Below are positions 16,986-25,609 of a DNA stretch of 64,000 bases, piece after piece. A program made the position numbers and the translations under genes. Positions within the stretch are counted from its first letter, which is position 1; each line of letters begins with the position of its first letter. Source of the stretch: Pseudomonas fildesensis (lineage in GTDB: Bacteria > Pseudomonadota > Gammaproteobacteria > Pseudomonadales > Pseudomonadaceae); NCBI RefSeq assembly GCF_001050345.1, contig NZ_LFMW01000001.1, forward strand, positions 310,001 through 374,000. Direction: 5' to 3'. Under the pieces are notes generated by a model. That model did not search any database, had not been told where the DNA came from, and worked only from the letters and a program-made list of their open reading frames with translations.

Positions 16986-19163
16986 ATGACTTCTAAAAAT
17001 AACTCTGCCACCGTGGTATCCGACGTGTTGCTCACAGCTCCTGCGGAAAAGCCCTCAGGTTCAAAGTCATTGAGCAGCCCTCGCCCGCTGGCCACCCAGC
17101 AATACCTGTACTTCACCGAAACCAATACCGACCGCATCCTCGACAACCTCGACGGCCTGCGCGACATGGTGTTCCCGCGCCCGCCCCACCAGGAAGGCGA
17201 CAGCGAGCTGCGCAGCGAGCAGGAGTTTCCCTCGGTGTGCCTGATCGGCCTGGGCCGTTGCGGCTCGAACATCGCGCTGGACGTAGCGGAGTTGGTGTAC
17301 AACGCGCGCAAGTTCTACCTGAACGAATTCAGTACCGAAGACAAGTCGACGGACAAGGGCTACAGCCCGGCCCAATGGATTCGCAACAACCTGCGCCTGG
17401 GCGGTGGCAAGGCGAGCAAGCCGGTGTTCCTGGTGGAGCCGCTGGTGATGCTGGGCGATCTGGACAAGGACATCGCCGGGCGTATCCGCTTCTCGCGCAA
17501 GGGCGAAAAAAGCGGTTTCCTGCGCGACTACAGCAAGATGAAAATCATGGACCTCTCCGAAGTCCATGCCGGTGGCGCCGGCAACGCGCCGATCCTCGGC
17601 CAGTACCTGGCCAAGATCATCCTCAACAAAGACACCCAGCGTTTTTCCAGCCCCGACTGGAAGATGATTCACTCGTACCTGATCGACTCCTGCGGCATCA
17701 AGGCCAACCAGTCGCGCCTGTACTTCTCGATTTTCAGCGCCGGCGGCGGTACCGGTTCGGGCATGGCCTCGGAGTTCGGCCTGGCCCAGCAGCATTCGTA
17801 CATGAACAAGACGTTCGACACCAAGCCCGCCGACGAGCACGACAGCAAAAGCGGACACGCCTTCGTCTTCGAGCCAATCTTCACCAGCGGCATCTGCGTG
17901 CTGCCGAATATTTCGGATCACCGCAGCGAAATGTCCGAGGCGCTGCACATCAACGCCGGCCGGTTGCTGTGCAAATACCTGTCGGAAGAATGGGACTTCT
18001 CGTACAACTTCGACAATGAAGACAGCAGCGAAGCCAGCGTAAAAGGCCGCATCCGTCCATGGAACGCGATGATGCTGATCTCCAACGACATCATGCGTTA
18101 CGCCGAAGAAAGCGATGACGGCAACATCCAGAACATTGACGTCAATGCCATGGAAAAACACGCCAACCAGTACATCTCCCAGCAAATCTTCAACATCCTC
18201 ACCGCCCAGGCGGTGACCACCGACTACGACCAGAACTACTTCCGTCGAGCTGGCATCGACATCGGCGAAACCATTCGCCTGGACGCCAACGACCTGTTCA
18301 TGAGCCTGGCCGGCCCGGTAGCAATTGCCTACGCCGAATCCGTAGTCCCGGAAACCCCGGCGCCGTCGAATGACAAGTTCAAGGTGTTCGAAAAAGAACC
18401 GCAGCGCCTGAACATCGACGACCTGTTCTTCCGCTCCATCGACCTGCCGCACTTCAACAAGGTCACCCAGGCCATCGAAGGCATCAGCCTGCTGCCGATC
18501 GAGTCCAAGCGCTATAAGGCGTCCCTGGAGCAGTACAAGAACTCCGGCTACGACGCGGCAGCGTTGCACGACCTGCACTTCTTCAAGAACTGCTCGTCGG
18601 TGGTGTCCATCGTGTCGTTGCCCAAGGACTACAAGCTGTCCTACATGGACCTGAACCGGCTCAAGACCCACCTCAACAGCCTGTTCCCCAACACCACGCT
18701 CAAGCGCTACGCCCTGGTAATCGGCGCATCGGCCAACCTGTCGCTGACGACGCTGATCGCCAAGAGCCCGTGCCTGTCGGATGACTTCCTGACGCTGATC
18801 GTGGCGTTCATCAAGCGCTGCTTTGCGCGCAACCCTTACCGCTTTGACGACACGCTGGACAACTCGATCCTGGACTTCATCATCCACGAGGACTTCGACG
18901 AAGACCGTATCGACGAGCTGCTCAACGAGTTTGAAAACCCGGCGAAGATCCTCGATACCAACTGGTACGCGATCAAACCGATGTATGAGAAGAAGTATCG
19001 CGAGTTGATCAATGACAAAGAGAAGTTTGTCTCGATCAATGACATTCGTCTGTCACGGGATTGTGTGAAGAAGGCGATCAAGTACCTGCGTGAGATTTAC
19101 CGTCACCGGATTGGCAAGACCAAGGTTATTTCGTTGAATAACCATACCGGCAAAACTGCTTGA
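16986..19163 (+). CDS. tubulin/FtsZ-superfamily GTPase-like protein
   Basis: A 725-residue protein not matching cell-division FtsZ but carrying the superfamily's nucleotide-binding loops in order. A Rossmann-type start SVCLIGLGRCGSNIAL is at residues 83-98. HAGGAGN at 194-200 is possibly loop T3. The diagnostic tubulin signature FSAGGGTGSGMASEFG (250-265) is preceded by a beta strand. An asparagine loop MLISNDIMRY lies at 363-372. A T7-like segment RLDANDLFMSLAG (431-443) keeps two aspartates (433, 436) in FtsZ's NxDxxD spacing but has Arg in place of Asn. Some 280 further residues have no familiar domain. No signal peptide or membrane span. It has no partner gene and sits behind a FliA-like promoter. 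Polymer formation and GTPase activity are inferred, not shown. Confidence 0.8.
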   Translation: MTSKNNSATVVSDVLLTAPAEKPSGSKSLSSPRPLATQQYLYFTETNTDRILDNLDGLRDMVFPRPPHQEGDSELRSEQEFPSVCLIGLGRCGSNIALDVAELVYNARKFYLNEFSTEDKSTDKGYSPAQWIRNNLRLGGGKASKPVFLVEPLVMLGDLDKDIAGRIRFSRKGEKSGFLRDYSKMKIMDLSEVHAGGAGNAPILGQYLAKIILNKDTQRFSSPDWKMIHSYLIDSCGIKANQSRLYFSIFSAGGGTGSGMASEFGLAQQHSYMNKTFDTKPADEHDSKSGHAFVFEPIFTSGICVLPNISDHRSEMSEALHINAGRLLCKYLSEEWDFSYNFDNEDSSEASVKGRIRPWNAMMLISNDIMRYAEESDDGNIQNIDVNAMEKHANQYISQQIFNILTAQAVTTDYDQNYFRRAGIDIGETIRLDANDLFMSLAGPVAIAYAESVVPETPAPSNDKFKVFEKEPQRLNIDDLFFRSIDLPHFNKVTQAIEGISLLPIESKRYKASLEQYKNSGYDAAALHDLHFFKNCSSVVSIVSLPKDYKLSYMDLNRLKTHLNSLFPNTTLKRYALVIGASANLSLTTLIAKSPCLSDDFLTLIVAFIKRCFARNPYRFDDTLDNSILDFIIHEDFDEDRIDELLNEFENPAKILDTNWYAIKPMYEKKYRELINDKEKFVSINDIRLSRDCVKKAIKYLREIYRHRIGKTKVISLNNHTGKTA

Positions 19164-19169
19164 GCTTTT

Positions 19170-19198
19170 GTAGCGAGGGAGCCTGCTCCCTCGCCACA
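19170..19198. repeat. single REP element after the tubulin-like gene
   Basis: GTAGCGAGGGAGCCTGCTCC followed by CTCGCCACA: a near-palindromic REP of the GAGGGAGC class, 6 bases past the stop at 19163. It may serve as a transcript end. The rest of 19199-19383 holds no gene I can support. Confidence 0.7.
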
Positions 19199-19383
19199 TG
19201 GATTTGCTAACACCCGGAAACAATTCCCCGCGTATTTGGCGCAGCGCAAAACTGTTCCCGTTACGCGCACGTCACCCTGCGCTGTGACCTTTCTCTACGG
19301 CAAGATGCCATCACCGCATCAGCGGTTACTCCGCTACACACTTCATTTGCGCAAACGGCGCACCTTTTTCGTGCGGTCGTTTC

Positions 19384-19686
19384 TTACACTGCCCTTTCCT
19401 GGATCAGAATCCACGGCGAAACCACCACTGCCCAAAGCTCCGGATCACGCTCCAGCAAGTCCAATGCCCGCGTCGCAGACACTTCGCCAAGGCTGCCCGC
19501 AGCCAGCCACGCGGCGACTTTATCGCGGTTGTCTTCGGCCATTCCTTCGGCGGCTTCGATCAAATCCAGGCCGGCGTCGACCCACAATAGGGCACCCTTG
19601 GCAAAGAACGGCTCAAGCTCCTTCCAGGAAATTTCGGCTGTTTCACCGAGCAGTTTGGCATAGAGGGTGCTAGGTTCTTGCGTCAT
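19384..19686 (-). CDS. DUF2288-family protein
   Basis: A 100-residue acidic soluble protein (MTQEPSTLYAKLLGETAEIS). The block YAKLLGETAEISWKELEPFF and the following ALLWVDAGLDLIEAA match what I recall of DUF2288, a small family of unknown function common in gamma-proteobacteria and cyanobacteria. AGGTGA lies about 8 bases upstream. It is a single gene, convergent with the tubulin-like gene. Confidence 0.75.
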   Translation of the reverse strand: MTQEPSTLYAKLLGETAEISWKELEPFFAKGALLWVDAGLDLIEAAEGMAEDNRDKVAAWLAAGSLGEVSATRALDLLERDPELWAVVVSPWILIQERAV

Positions 19687-19909
19687 GGGAATTCACCTGA
19701 GTAAAAAATCGGCGCAATCATAACGTCGAGCCTCTCGTAGAAAAACCCAGTTGCAATTGAGTCATCGATTGAAAGTGTCAGGAAAGCCAAGGATTGCCCG
19801 ATACTCTGGCATCACCCCGCCGCAATTCTGTCTTTTTCTTTCATTTAAGCGACACGCCCGGGTATTGCCCCCAGCAGCCAGCTTTTCAAGCGATCAGCCG
19901 GCGCTCTAC

Positions 19910-19958
19910 ACTGTACCGGTACAGTTGCCAGGGCACTGCCGGGGGATATCCGAGATAT
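19910..19958. promoter_or_regulatory. two operator-like palindromes upstream of braC
   Basis: ACTGTACCGGTACAGT (19910-19925) is a perfect 16-base palindrome. GATATC-CGA-GATATC (19944-19958) is a second inverted repeat 18 bases downstream. Both lie 70-120 bases before the braC ATG. The protein that binds is unknown. The remainder of the 340-base gap (19687-20026) has no supported gene. Confidence 0.45.
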
Positions 19959-20026
19959 CTGATCCGGTTCTGCAGCTCACAAGGCCGCTAGAACTATAAA
20001 AAATACAACAGTAAGAGTGGAGCACT

Positions 20027-21154
20027 ATGAATAAGGCTACTAAGCAGATTTCCAAACTGTTTGCCGCTATGGTCCTGGCTGGGGTTGCCGGCCATTCGTT
20101 CGCAGCCGACACCATCAAGATCGGCATCGCCGGGCCTAAGACCGGCCCTGTAACGCAATACGGCGACATGCAATTCATGGGTGCCAAGCAGGCTATCGCC
20201 GACATCAACGCCAAAGGCGGCGTCGACGGCAAGATGCTCGAGGCCAAGGAATACGACGACGCTTGCGATCCTAAACAAGCCGTTGCCGTGGCCAACAAAG
20301 TGGTCAACGACGGCGTCAAGTTCGTGGTCGGTCACCTCTGCTCCAGCTCCACTCAGCCCGCTACCGACATCTACGAAGACGAAGGCGTGATCATGATCAC
20401 TCCGGCCGCTACCAGCCCGGAAATCACCGCCCGAGGGTACAAGCTGATCTTCCGCACCATCGGCCTGGACAGCGCACAGGGCCCGGCGGCCGGCAACTAC
20501 ATTGCCGACCACGTGAAGCCAAAGGTCGTTGCCGTACTGCACGACAAACAGCAATACGGTGAAGGCATCGCCTCCGCGGTCAAAAAGACCCTGGAAGAAA
20601 AAGGCGTCAAAGTGGCCGTCTTCGAAGGCCTGAACGCTGGCGACAAAGACTTCTCCTCGATCATCCAGAAGCTCAAGCAAGCCAACGTCGACTTCGTCTA
20701 CTACGGCGGCTACCACCCTGAGCTGGGCCTGATCCTGCGCCAGTCCAAGGAAAAAGGCCTGAACGCCAAGTTCATGGGCCCAGAGGGCGTCGGCAACGAC
20801 TCCATTTCGCAAATCGCCCAGGGCGCTTCCGAAGGCCTGCTGGTCACCCTGCCTAAATCCTTTGACACCGACCCGGCCAACCAAGCCATCGTTGCAGAGT
20901 TCGCCAAGAACAAGCAGGACCCAACCGGTCCGTTCGTGTTCCCGGCCTACTCGGCTGTTGAAGTGATCGCTGGCGGTATTGCCGCTGCGAAGAGCGAAGA
21001 CACCGCCAAAGTGGCAGCTGCCATCCACGCGGGCACCTTCAAGACCCCTACCGGCGAGCTGAGCTTTGACGCCAAGGGCGACCTGAAGGACTTCAAATTC
21101 GTGGTCTACGAATGGCACTTCGGCAAACCAAAAACCGAAGTTTCCCCTCAGTAA
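20027..21154 (+). CDS. braC: branched-chain amino acid ABC transporter, periplasmic binding protein
   Basis: Periplasmic receptor (375 aa) for leucine, isoleucine, valine and, in Pseudomonas, also alanine and threonine. A Sec signal peptide ends at HSFA-ADT (about residue 26). The mature start IKIGIAGPKTGPVTQYGDMQ and the binding-cleft segments VGHLCSSSTQPATDIY and MITPAATSPEIT are diagnostic of BraC/LivJ. One cysteine pair (YDDACDP and GHLCSS) should form the usual disulphide. It is first gene of braCDEFG. A hairpin 22 bases after its stop probably lets receptor mRNA outnumber the downstream message. Confidence 0.95.
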   Translation: MNKATKQISKLFAAMVLAGVAGHSFAADTIKIGIAGPKTGPVTQYGDMQFMGAKQAIADINAKGGVDGKMLEAKEYDDACDPKQAVAVANKVVNDGVKFVVGHLCSSSTQPATDIYEDEGVIMITPAATSPEITARGYKLIFRTIGLDSAQGPAAGNYIADHVKPKVVAVLHDKQQYGEGIASAVKKTLEEKGVKVAVFEGLNAGDKDFSSIIQKLKQANVDFVYYGGYHPELGLILRQSKEKGLNAKFMGPEGVGNDSISQIAQGASEGLLVTLPKSFDTDPANQAIVAEFAKNKQDPTGPFVFPAYSAVEVIAGGIAAAKSEDTAKVAAAIHAGTFKTPTGELSFDAKGDLKDFKFVVYEWHFGKPKTEVSPQ

Positions 21155-21174
21155 GCCAGACGTTACTGGTCAAC

Positions 21175-21206
21175 AAGCCCACTGCGAGAGCAGTGGGCTT
21201 TGTTTT
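21175..21206 (+). terminator. hairpin terminator/attenuator between braC and braD
   Basis: Perfect 10-base stem AGCCCACTGC / GCAGTGGGCT with a GAGA loop (21186-21189) and the T-rich tail TTGTTTT. Because braD-G follow on the same strand with no obvious strong promoter, partial read-through is likely. Confidence 0.85.
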
Positions 21207-21382
21207 ACGAGGTTTATGGGCCTGTCACCCGCGATCCGGGCGCTGGCTCACCTGAAAATCTTAAAACCGTCACCAGCGGTTCGCTGGCAAACGCTTCGTG
21301 CAAATGTGGTCACAGAACACAGCGCGGGGCCGGAACATGACTCCACCAGTGAAATGCGTATCGGGTTTTTAGGAGCGCTGTA

Positions 21383-22306
21383 ATGCCTGAGATCTATCAT
21401 TTTTTCCAACAGCTGGTTAATGGCCTGACCATTGGCAGCACCTATGCCTTGATAGCCATTGGCTACACAATGGTTTACGGCATCATTGGAATGATCAACT
21501 TCGCCCATGGCGAGGTGTACATGATTGGCTCCTACGTGGCCTTCATCGCCCTTGCCGGGCTGGCCATGATGGGTATCCACTCCCTGCCGCTGTTGATGAC
21601 CGCTGCGTTCCTTGCGTCGATCGTCGTAACCAGTGCCTATGGCTACAGTATCGAGCGCGTTGCCTACCGTCCCTTGCGTGGCAGCAACCGTTTGATCCCG
21701 CTGATTTCCGCCATCGGCATGTCGATTTTCCTGCAGAACACCGTATTGCTGTCCCAGGACTCCAAGGACAAGTCCATTCCCAACCTGATCCCGGGGAGCT
21801 TCTCCTTCGGCCCAGGTGGCGCACAAGAAGTGCTGATTTCGTACATGCAGATCCTGGTCTTCGTCGTCACCCTGGTGGCCATGCTGGGCCTAACCCTGTT
21901 CATCTCCCGCTCCCGTCTGGGGCGCGCCTGCCGGGCCTGCGCCGAAGACATCAAGATGGCCAACCTGCTGGGCATCAACACCAACAACATCATCGCCCTG
22001 ACCTTCGTCATCGGTGCCGCGCTGGCGGCCGTCGCGGCCGTGTTGCTGAGCATGCAGTACGGCGTGATCAACCCCAACTCCGGTTTCCTGGTAGGCCTCA
22101 AGGCCTTTACCGCGGCGGTACTGGGCGGCATCGGCAGTATCCCGGGCGCCATGCTCGGTGGACTGGTGCTGGGTGTGGCCGAAGCGTTTGGCGCCGATAT
22201 CTTCGGCGACCAGTACAAAGACGTAGTGGCGTTCGGCCTTTTGGTTCTGGTGCTGTTGTTCCGTCCGACCGGCATCCTGGGCCGTCCGGAGGTTGAGAAA
22301 GTATGA
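21383..22306 (+). CDS. braD: branched-chain amino acid ABC transporter permease
   Basis: LivH-type inner-membrane permease, 307 aa, about eight hydrophobic spans. The opening [20 protein letters not shown] and [18 protein letters not shown] are characteristic of LivH/BraD. The coupling-loop region reads [18 protein letters not shown]. It pairs with BraE to form the membrane channel. Its stop overlaps the braE start by four bases (ATGA). The 228-base leader from braC contains the attenuator and no gene. Confidence 0.95.
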   Translation: MPEIYHFFQQLVNGLTIGSTYALIAIGYTMVYGIIGMINFAHGEVYMIGSYVAFIALAGLAMMGIHSLPLLMTAAFLASIVVTSAYGYSIERVAYRPLRGSNRLIPLISAIGMSIFLQNTVLLSQDSKDKSIPNLIPGSFSFGPGGAQEVLISYMQILVFVVTLVAMLGLTLFISRSRLGRACRACAEDIKMANLLGINTNNIIALTFVIGAALAAVAAVLLSMQYGVINPNSGFLVGLKAFTAAVLGGIGSIPGAMLGGLVLGVAEAFGADIFGDQYKDVVAFGLLVLVLLFRPTGILGRPEVEKV

Positions 22307-23556
22307 GCAGATATCTTAAATCGGCGTTTTTCAGCGCCCTGCTGGTGTGGGCCGTTGCGTTTCCGGTACTCGGCCTCAAGCTGAGCATTGTCGGCATCAA
22401 CCTGGAAGTGCATGGCACGGGTCCCGTGACCCTGACCATCATCGCGCTGTGTTCGGTGCTGATGTTCCTGCGCGTGCTGTTCACCCAGCAAGTCGGTGCC
22501 TTGTTCAAGGGCAACCGTGGCCCGTTGGTCTCGCCCAAGGTCAGCCAATTCCTGACCCTGCCGCGCACCCAGCGCTACATCATCATCGGCCTGATCGTGG
22601 CCGCGTTGATCTGGCCATTCTTTGGCTCGCGCGGTGCGGTCGACATCGCCACCCTGATCCTGATCTACGTGCTGTTGGGCCTGGGCCTGAACATCGTGGT
22701 GGGCCTCGCCGGCCTGCTCGACCTGGGTTATGTGGGTTTCTACGCGGTGGGTGCCTACACCTACGCGCTGCTCTCGCACTACCTGGGCTGGAGCTTCTGG
22801 ATCTGCCTGCCATTGGCGGGTATGGCGGCGGCCACGTTCGGCTTCCTGCTCGGTTTCCCGGTGCTGCGTTTGCGCGGTGACTACCTGGCGATCGTGACCC
22901 TGGGCTTTGGTGAAATCATCCGTCTGTTCCTGCGTAACCTGACAGACATCACCGGCGGCCCCAACGGCATCAGCAGTATCCCCAAGCCAACGTTCTTCGG
23001 GCTGTCGTTCGACCGCACCGCTGCCGAAGGCATGCAGACCTTCCACGAGTACTTCGGGATTGCCTACAACCCGGTGAGCAAAGTGGTGTTCCTGTATCTG
23101 GTGGCGCTGTTGCTGGCCCTGGCCGCGTTGTTCGTCATTAACCGCCTGCTGCGCATGCCGATCGGCCGTGCCTGGGAAGCGCTGCGTGAAGACGAAATCG
23201 CCTGCCGTGCGCTGGGTCTCAACCCGACCATCATCAAGCTGTCCGCGTTCACCCTCGGTGCTGCGTTCGCCGGTTTTGCCGGCAGCTTCTTCGCGGCTCG
23301 CCAAGGCTTGGTGACCCCGGAGTCGTTCACCTTTATCGAGTCGGCGATCATTCTCGCCATCGTGGTACTGGGTGGCATGGGCTCGCAACTGGGCGTGATC
23401 CTGGCCGCGATCGTGATGATCCTGCTGCCGGAAATGATGCGTGAGTTCAGCGAATACCGCATGTTGATGTTCGGCGCCATGATGGTGCTGATGATGATCT
23501 GGCGTCCTCAAGGCCTGCTGCCCATGCAACGTCCACACATGGAGCTGCGCAAATGA
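22303..23556 (+). CDS. braE: branched-chain amino acid ABC transporter permease
   Basis: LivM-type permease of 417 aa. The first ~100 residues hold extra membrane segments typical of LivM ([20 protein letters not shown] onward). The conserved core follows: [34 protein letters not shown] and the EAA-like loop [20 protein letters not shown]. It overlaps braD at its start and braF at its stop by four bases each, indicating translational coupling across the operon. Confidence 0.95.
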   Translation: MSRYLKSAFFSALLVWAVAFPVLGLKLSIVGINLEVHGTGPVTLTIIALCSVLMFLRVLFTQQVGALFKGNRGPLVSPKVSQFLTLPRTQRYIIIGLIVAALIWPFFGSRGAVDIATLILIYVLLGLGLNIVVGLAGLLDLGYVGFYAVGAYTYALLSHYLGWSFWICLPLAGMAAATFGFLLGFPVLRLRGDYLAIVTLGFGEIIRLFLRNLTDITGGPNGISSIPKPTFFGLSFDRTAAEGMQTFHEYFGIAYNPVSKVVFLYLVALLLALAALFVINRLLRMPIGRAWEALREDEIACRALGLNPTIIKLSAFTLGAAFAGFAGSFFAARQGLVTPESFTFIESAIILAIVVLGGMGSQLGVILAAIVMILLPEMMREFSEYRMLMFGAMMVLMMIWRPQGLLPMQRPHMELRK

Positions 23557-24320
23557 GCCGCGAGATCCTGAAAGTCGAAAACTTGAGCATGCGCTTCGGC
23601 GGTTTGCTGGCGGTCAATGGCGTGGCCCTGACCGTGAAAGAGAAACAGGTTGTGGCATTGATCGGCCCAAACGGCGCCGGCAAGACCACGGTGTTCAACT
23701 GCCTCACCGGTTTCTACAAGCCGAGCGGTGGCAGCATCCTGCTGGACGGCCAACCGATCCAGGGGCTGGCCGGCCACGAGATCGCCCGCAAGGGCGTGGT
23801 GCGTACCTTCCAGAACGTGCGCTTGTTCAAGGACATGACGGCGGTCGAGAACTTGCTCATCGCCCAGCATCGCCATCTGAACACCAACTTCTTTGCAGGC
23901 CTGTTCAAGACCCCGGCGTTCCGCAAGAGCGAGCGCGAGGCCATGGAATATGCGGAGTACTGGCTGGACAAGGTCAACTTGACCGAGTTCGCCAACCGCC
24001 CTGCAGGCACCCTGGCTTATGGTCAGCAACGTCGCCTGGAAATCGCCCGCTGCATGATGACCCGCCCGCGGATCCTCATGCTCGACGAACCGGCCGCCGG
24101 CCTGAACCCCAAGGAAACCGAAGACCTCAAGGCGCTGATCAGCGTGTTGCGTGAGGAAAACAACGCCACGGTGCTGTTGATCGAACACGACATGAAACTG
24201 GTCATGAGCATTTCCGACCACATTGTAGTGATCAACCAGGGCACACCGCTGGCCGACGGGACGCCGGAGCAGATCCGCGATAATCCTGAAGTGATCAAAG
24301 CCTATTTGGGGGAAGCGTAA
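23553..24320 (+). CDS. braF: branched-chain amino acid ABC transporter ATPase (LivG type)
   Basis: Cytoplasmic ATPase, 255 aa. Walker [17 protein letters not shown] (about residues 38-53), Q-loop in [19 protein letters not shown], a degenerate signature [15 protein letters not shown], Walker [15 protein letters not shown] and H-loop [11 protein letters not shown] are all present. The signature LAYG rather than LSGG is normal for LivG-type subunits. It is one base from braG. Confidence 0.95.
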   Translation: MSREILKVENLSMRFGGLLAVNGVALTVKEKQVVALIGPNGAGKTTVFNCLTGFYKPSGGSILLDGQPIQGLAGHEIARKGVVRTFQNVRLFKDMTAVENLLIAQHRHLNTNFFAGLFKTPAFRKSEREAMEYAEYWLDKVNLTEFANRPAGTLAYGQQRRLEIARCMMTRPRILMLDEPAAGLNPKETEDLKALISVLREENNATVLLIEHDMKLVMSISDHIVVINQGTPLADGTPEQIRDNPEVIKAYLGEA

Positions 24321-24321
24321 A

Positions 24322-25023
24322 ATGCTGCAATTCGAAAACGTTTCCACTTTCTACGGCAAGATCCAGGCCCTGCACAGCGTCAACGTGGAAGTGCGCCAGG
24401 GTGAGATCGTCACGCTGATCGGTGCCAACGGCGCCGGCAAATCGACCTTGCTGATGACCTTGTGCGGTTCGCCCCAGGCCCACAGCGGCAGCATCCGTTA
24501 CATGGGTGAAGAACTGGTCGGCCAGCAGTCGTCGCACATCATGCGCAAGAGCATTGCCGTGGTGCCCGAGGGTCGTCGCGTGTTTGCGCGGCTGACCGTG
24601 GAAGAGAACCTGGCCATGGGCGGGTTCTTCACCGACAAGGGCGACTACCAGGAGCAGATGGACAAGGTGCTGCACCTGTTCCCCAGGCTCAAGGAACGCT
24701 TCAGCCAGCGTGGCGGCACCATGTCCGGCGGCGAGCAGCAAATGCTCGCCATCGGTCGCGCGCTGATGAGCAAGCCCAAGCTGTTGCTCCTGGACGAACC
24801 GTCCCTGGGCCTGGCGCCGATCATCATCCAGCAGATCTTCGACATCATCGAACAACTGCGCAAGGACGGTGTGACGGTGTTCCTGGTGGAACAGAACGCC
24901 AACCAGGCGCTGAAAATCGCCGACCGCGCCTACGTGCTGGAAAACGGCCGGGTGGTGATGCAGGGCACGGGTGAGCAGTTGCTGACTGATCCGAAGGTGC
25001 GTGAGGCGTACCTGGGCGGTTAA
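24322..25023 (+). CDS. braG: branched-chain amino acid ABC transporter ATPase (LivF type)
   Basis: Second ATPase of the transporter, 233 aa. Walker A GANGAGKSTLLMTLCG (about 33-48), Q-loop region VPEGRRVFARLTVEENL, signature MSGGEQQMLAIGRALM, Walker B LLLLDEPSLGLAP and H-loop-equivalent FLVEQNANQAL (Gln-Asn replaces His, as usual in LivF). Last gene of the operon; a long REPIN 29 bases after its stop may end the transcript. Confidence 0.95.
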   Translation: MLQFENVSTFYGKIQALHSVNVEVRQGEIVTLIGANGAGKSTLLMTLCGSPQAHSGSIRYMGEELVGQQSSHIMRKSIAVVPEGRRVFARLTVEENLAMGGFFTDKGDYQEQMDKVLHLFPRLKERFSQRGGTMSGGEQQMLAIGRALMSKPKLLLLDEPSLGLAPIIIQQIFDIIEQLRKDGVTVFLVEQNANQALKIADRAYVLENGRVVMQGTGEQLLTDPKVREAYLGG

Positions 25024-25052
25024 AAAACGGTTGCTGGATGAACCGGATCTAA

Positions 25053-25174
25053 ATGTGGGAGGGGCGGTGCGACGATTCGACTTGCTCCCGATAGCGGTAC
25101 ATCAGTCACATGCTCTGTGCCTGTCACACCGCCATCGGGAGCAAGTCGAATCGTCGCACCGCCCCTCCCACATT
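25053..25174. repeat. long-armed REPIN between braG and the bufferin cluster
   Basis: A 122-base inverted repeat. Arms of about 40 bases match perfectly: TGTGGGAGGGG, then the 16-base block CGGTGCGACGATTCGA, then CTTGCTCCCGAT. The canonical element in this window (43758-43831) has the outer and inner parts joined directly, so both arms carry the same added block. Confidence 0.9.
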
Positions 25175-25207
25175 TTTTGCGTAGTTTGAAATTATTTCGT
25201 CTGGCCT

Positions 25208-25235
25208 TGTAACGAACATCATCCTCCCGCCTCTA
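25208..25235 (+). promoter_or_regulatory. ECF-sigma-type promoter of the bufferin cluster
   Basis: TGTAAC (25208-25213), a 16-base spacer, then CCTCTA (25230-25235), about 55 bases before the first ATG. ECF factors controlling DUF2282-type clusters use a GTAAC-like -35 and a CGTC-like -10 with 16-base spacing, from memory. No sigma or anti-sigma gene lies nearby, so control would be in trans. Confidence 0.45.
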
Positions 25236-25289
25236 GTGGTGTAAGCAGGCATTCAAGCCCGCTCCTCAACCTACTGCTGGAGATACACC

Positions 25290-25586
25290 ATGACTACCAA
25301 ACTGTCCGCCGCCACCCTCGTCCTGGCCCTGGGTTCCGCCCTGAGCCTGTCCGCCCTGACCACCACCGCCCACGCTGCCGACGACATGCAGAAATGCTTC
25401 GGCGTCGCTGAAGCCGGCAAGAACGATTGCGCTGCAGGCGCTGGCACCTCCTGCGCCGGCACCTCCAAAACCAAAGACCAGGCCAACGCCTGGAAACTGG
25501 TCCCGGCCGGCACCTGCGGCAAAACCGCAAGTTCCACCTCGCCGACCGGTTTCGGCCAGGAAGCTGCCTTCACCGCCAAGTCCTGA
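25290..25586 (+). CDS. bufA: DUF2282 bufferin precursor peptide
   Basis: A 98-residue secreted peptide. The signal peptide ends near THAAD at residues 27-31 (AHA-ADD). The mature part has four cysteines (36, 47, 55, 76) in the DUF2282 layout: [35 protein letters not shown] and AGTCGK. DUF2282 peptides are precursors of bufferins, periplasmic copper-binding RiPPs in which cysteines are converted to thiooxazole-type groups by a DUF692 enzyme. The following three genes are the expected partners. The last ~20 residues form a Ser/Thr/Gly-rich tail beyond the final cysteine. GGAG sits about 9 bases upstream. Copper binding is inferred from the family. Confidence 0.88.
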   Translation: MTTKLSAATLVLALGSALSLSALTTTAHAADDMQKCFGVAEAGKNDCAAGAGTSCAGTSKTKDQANAWKLVPAGTCGKTASSTSPTGFGQEAAFTAKS

Positions 25587-25609
25587 AACCCTGCACAGCC
25601 TGAGTACTG

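Noticed and set aside
17067..18887. A 606-codon minus-strand frame opposite the tubulin-like gene
   Set aside because: Composition (runs of Val, Gln, Arg, His) is typical of an antisense frame; the plus strand carries the ordered tubulin motifs.
21664..23538. Long minus-strand frame across braD and braE
   Set aside because: Antisense of two well-supported permease genes; strongly hydrophilic without motifs.
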